A stretch of DNA of 64,000 bases from Eleginops maclovinus (taxonomy: Eukaryota; Chordata; Actinopteri; Perciformes; Eleginopidae): NCBI RefSeq assembly GCF_036324505.1, contig NC_086370.1, positions 20,907,290-20,971,289 of the forward strand, given 5' to 3'. Shown piece by piece: positions 55,086 to 64,000 of this stretch. Each line of letters opens with the position of its first letter. Positions within the stretch are counted from its first letter, which is position 1. The notes beneath the pieces were generated by a model. That model was not told the DNA's origin, ran no database searches, and worked only from the letters and a program-made list of their open reading frames with translations. Position numbers and translations under genes: made by a program.

Positions 55086-55550
55086 GATATCTTCTTCAAC
55101 GTTTGATGAGATATATGGGCAAAAAATGACACATATTTACATATTGGGATATGTTTTTCTTCACCTGTTTCTTGCCAAAAACTATGTTATTGCAAGGATA
55201 GAAACCCCATTGAGGGAGTTCGTTTTATTCTCTGAACTGTATTGGCAAGTCGAAGAGCAAAGACTGAAGAAAATGAGGAAGAAAAATAAACTTTTAGCCA
55301 TTTTTCTTTTTCTACCGCAACCCCCAACCATCTCAAGAAGTTGAAGAATTCCTCTCCCGGGGTTTCCTCCTTCTCTGTCTCATATCTGAAGTTTTGCGGG
55401 GGGGGAGGTTATACTCGCGTTTCCCAGAGATTTGGGGGTCTGGTTGTTGCTGTTCAGTCCAAGGAGGGTGTGAATGTGGTTCTGAGCGGCACAGAAATCT
55501 GACAGAAGAAGAAAATCATTATAATAAATGACTGATCTTGAGCGACCATA

Positions 55551-55608
55551 GTTTGTGTGTGTATGTTTGTGTGTGTGTGTATGTGTGTGTGTGTGTGTGT
55601 GTATGTGT

Positions 55609-55682
<74 letters not shown>
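55551..55682. repeat. Interrupted (GT)n with GTAT units
   Basis: GT array broken by GTATGT and GTTTGT at several points, 290 bp upstream of the sult6b1 start codon. Confidence 0.95.
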
Positions 55683-55685
<3 letters not shown>

Positions 55686-55975
55686 CCCCTCCCATTTGGT
55701 AAAAATTGTACAGGGCTCTCTCATCAGTCACACTTTCACACACTGCAACATATTTGTGTGTGTATGTAGTAAAAGAAGGCGGTCCCTGGTGCCTCCTCCT
55801 TTTACTACTCACACGCACACACACACAAACACACCCTTCCTCACACTCTGTGTTACTTGCTTGCAGTAGATGGACGCTGAGCTGCACAGAAATCAGACTT
55901 ACTCTTTTTCCTGCTTTTTACTTTGTCTGTTTCTTTTAGTTTAGTCGATTATTTTCTTCGCTGTTCTGAACCAGG

Positions 55976-63227
<7,252 letters not shown>

Positions 63228-63278
<51 letters not shown>
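63228..63278 (+). repeat. (GT)25 starting at the sult6b1 exon 2 donor
   Basis: The first GT of the array is the donor dinucleotide. It ends in a CGCACGCGCG stretch. Confidence 0.95.
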
Positions 63279-63281
<3 letters not shown>

Positions 63282-64000
63282 ACGCGCGTGTTTTGCGTGC
63301 GTTCGTTTTTAGAGTAGTGCAGAGAGGAGATAAAGTTCGTCTGAGTTTCTGTGACCAGCGTCTCCACTATCAGATGTTATCTAACAGGGAGCTGAACGTG
63401 ATGACAGAAACAGATCAAACCTCTCTGACTTGTTGTTTTGGTTTCCAGATGCCTCCTTTGAGTGAAACTGGGTTTTGTCATATATCTGAATAATTTAAAA
63501 GCAAAAAAAGTATATATTTGAAGTAATATTGGGGTTACTGTGTTAATAATTTAAACACTTTTTTTACTGATTTCCTTTATTCAGTATAAGCATTTTTAGT
63601 TCTTTTGCTTATCATTTGGACATTCTCAAGGTCAGGTGAAACACTCTCGATTCTGGTTGGTCAAATTGGACATTCCAGAGGTGATTAATTCTCACCAACA
63701 GACAATTGCCAAGGAGAAAAGACCGTTGCTAAGGAGGATCAAGGGATTATGTGCAGTCATATCAATCTTGAATCATTTTGTGACCACAGTAGAAGTTTTT
63801 AAAAACCCTCTGCAGGTTGTGTTGACACCGTGTAAATACCTCCCACTCTTAGTGTGTGTTTAATATTGAACCCCTTTATTATATTCCTTGTTTCTTCCAC
63901 AAACACAAAACCAAACCTCATTAAGTAAACACACGTTGAGGGTGTCGGCCTGTCGGTGTTCAAAAGTAAAATCTGTAGCTTGGTAAAGTCAGTAAATGTC

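Noticed and set aside
63450..63492. CAG|ATGCCTCC... as a possible sult6b1 exon 3
   Set aside because: It has a fair acceptor but ends at a stop after 14 codons and does not match the expected continuation of the sulfotransferase. The similarity to the MPPL of exon 2 looks accidental.

Overview
The window is nuclear DNA from a ray-finned fish, most likely a teleost. The evidence is vertebrate-type split genes, Tc1/mariner and hAT-like elements of kinds common in fish, and a very high load of (AC/GT)n microsatellites, many over 100 bp. Almost all long open reading frames are translations of these repeats (poly-His-Thr or poly-Cys-Val) and are not genes.

Two protein genes are supported, arranged head to head. 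The first, on the minus strand from 50437 down to 10224, is a complete slc30a6 (ZnT6) gene. I traced 15 coding exons with canonical GT-AG junctions and matching phases. They total 1695 bp and encode 564 residues. ZnT6 is the auxiliary subunit of the ZnT5-ZnT6 zinc transporter of the early secretory pathway. This copy has a 77-residue N-terminal extension ending in a His-rich cluster, an Asn where I expect Asp in transmembrane segment 5, and a Gly/Leu/Val-rich C-terminus. The second gene, on the plus strand from 55976, is the 5' part of a cytosolic sulfotransferase, best matched to sult6b1. Exons 1 and 2 are present; the remainder should lie beyond the right edge.

Layout: 1-9499 is gene-poor sequence with many AC/GT arrays; 9500-10223 is the probable slc30a6 3' UTR; 10224-50437 is slc30a6, with large introns holding nearly all the mobile DNA; 50438-55975 is the shared upstream region; 55976-64000 is sult6b1 exon 1, a 6.9-kb intron 1 containing a Tc1 copy, exon 2 and the start of intron 2.

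Mobile elements: a Tc1 element (17139-18731) nested inside an older TTAA-flanked transposon (17076-19313) in slc30a6 intron 10; a second Tc1 element (60491-62132) in sult6b1 intron 1; a 935-bp hAT-type MITE with a perfect 8-bp target duplication (49014-49948) and several related fragments; a 208-bp MITE at 25073; a LINE 3' tail at about 58850; and two copies of a common fish interspersed repeat. Both transposase genes are frameshifted.

The most notable pattern is the placement of dinucleotide arrays against splice sites. sult6b1 exon 2 sits directly between two (GT)n tracts, one replacing the pyrimidine tract and the other beginning at the donor GT. In slc30a6, exons 4, 7, 8 and 12 have CA or UG repeats within about 5-55 nt of their splice sites. 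UG repeats bind TDP-43 and CA repeats bind hnRNP L, so length variation here could change splicing. That last step is inference.
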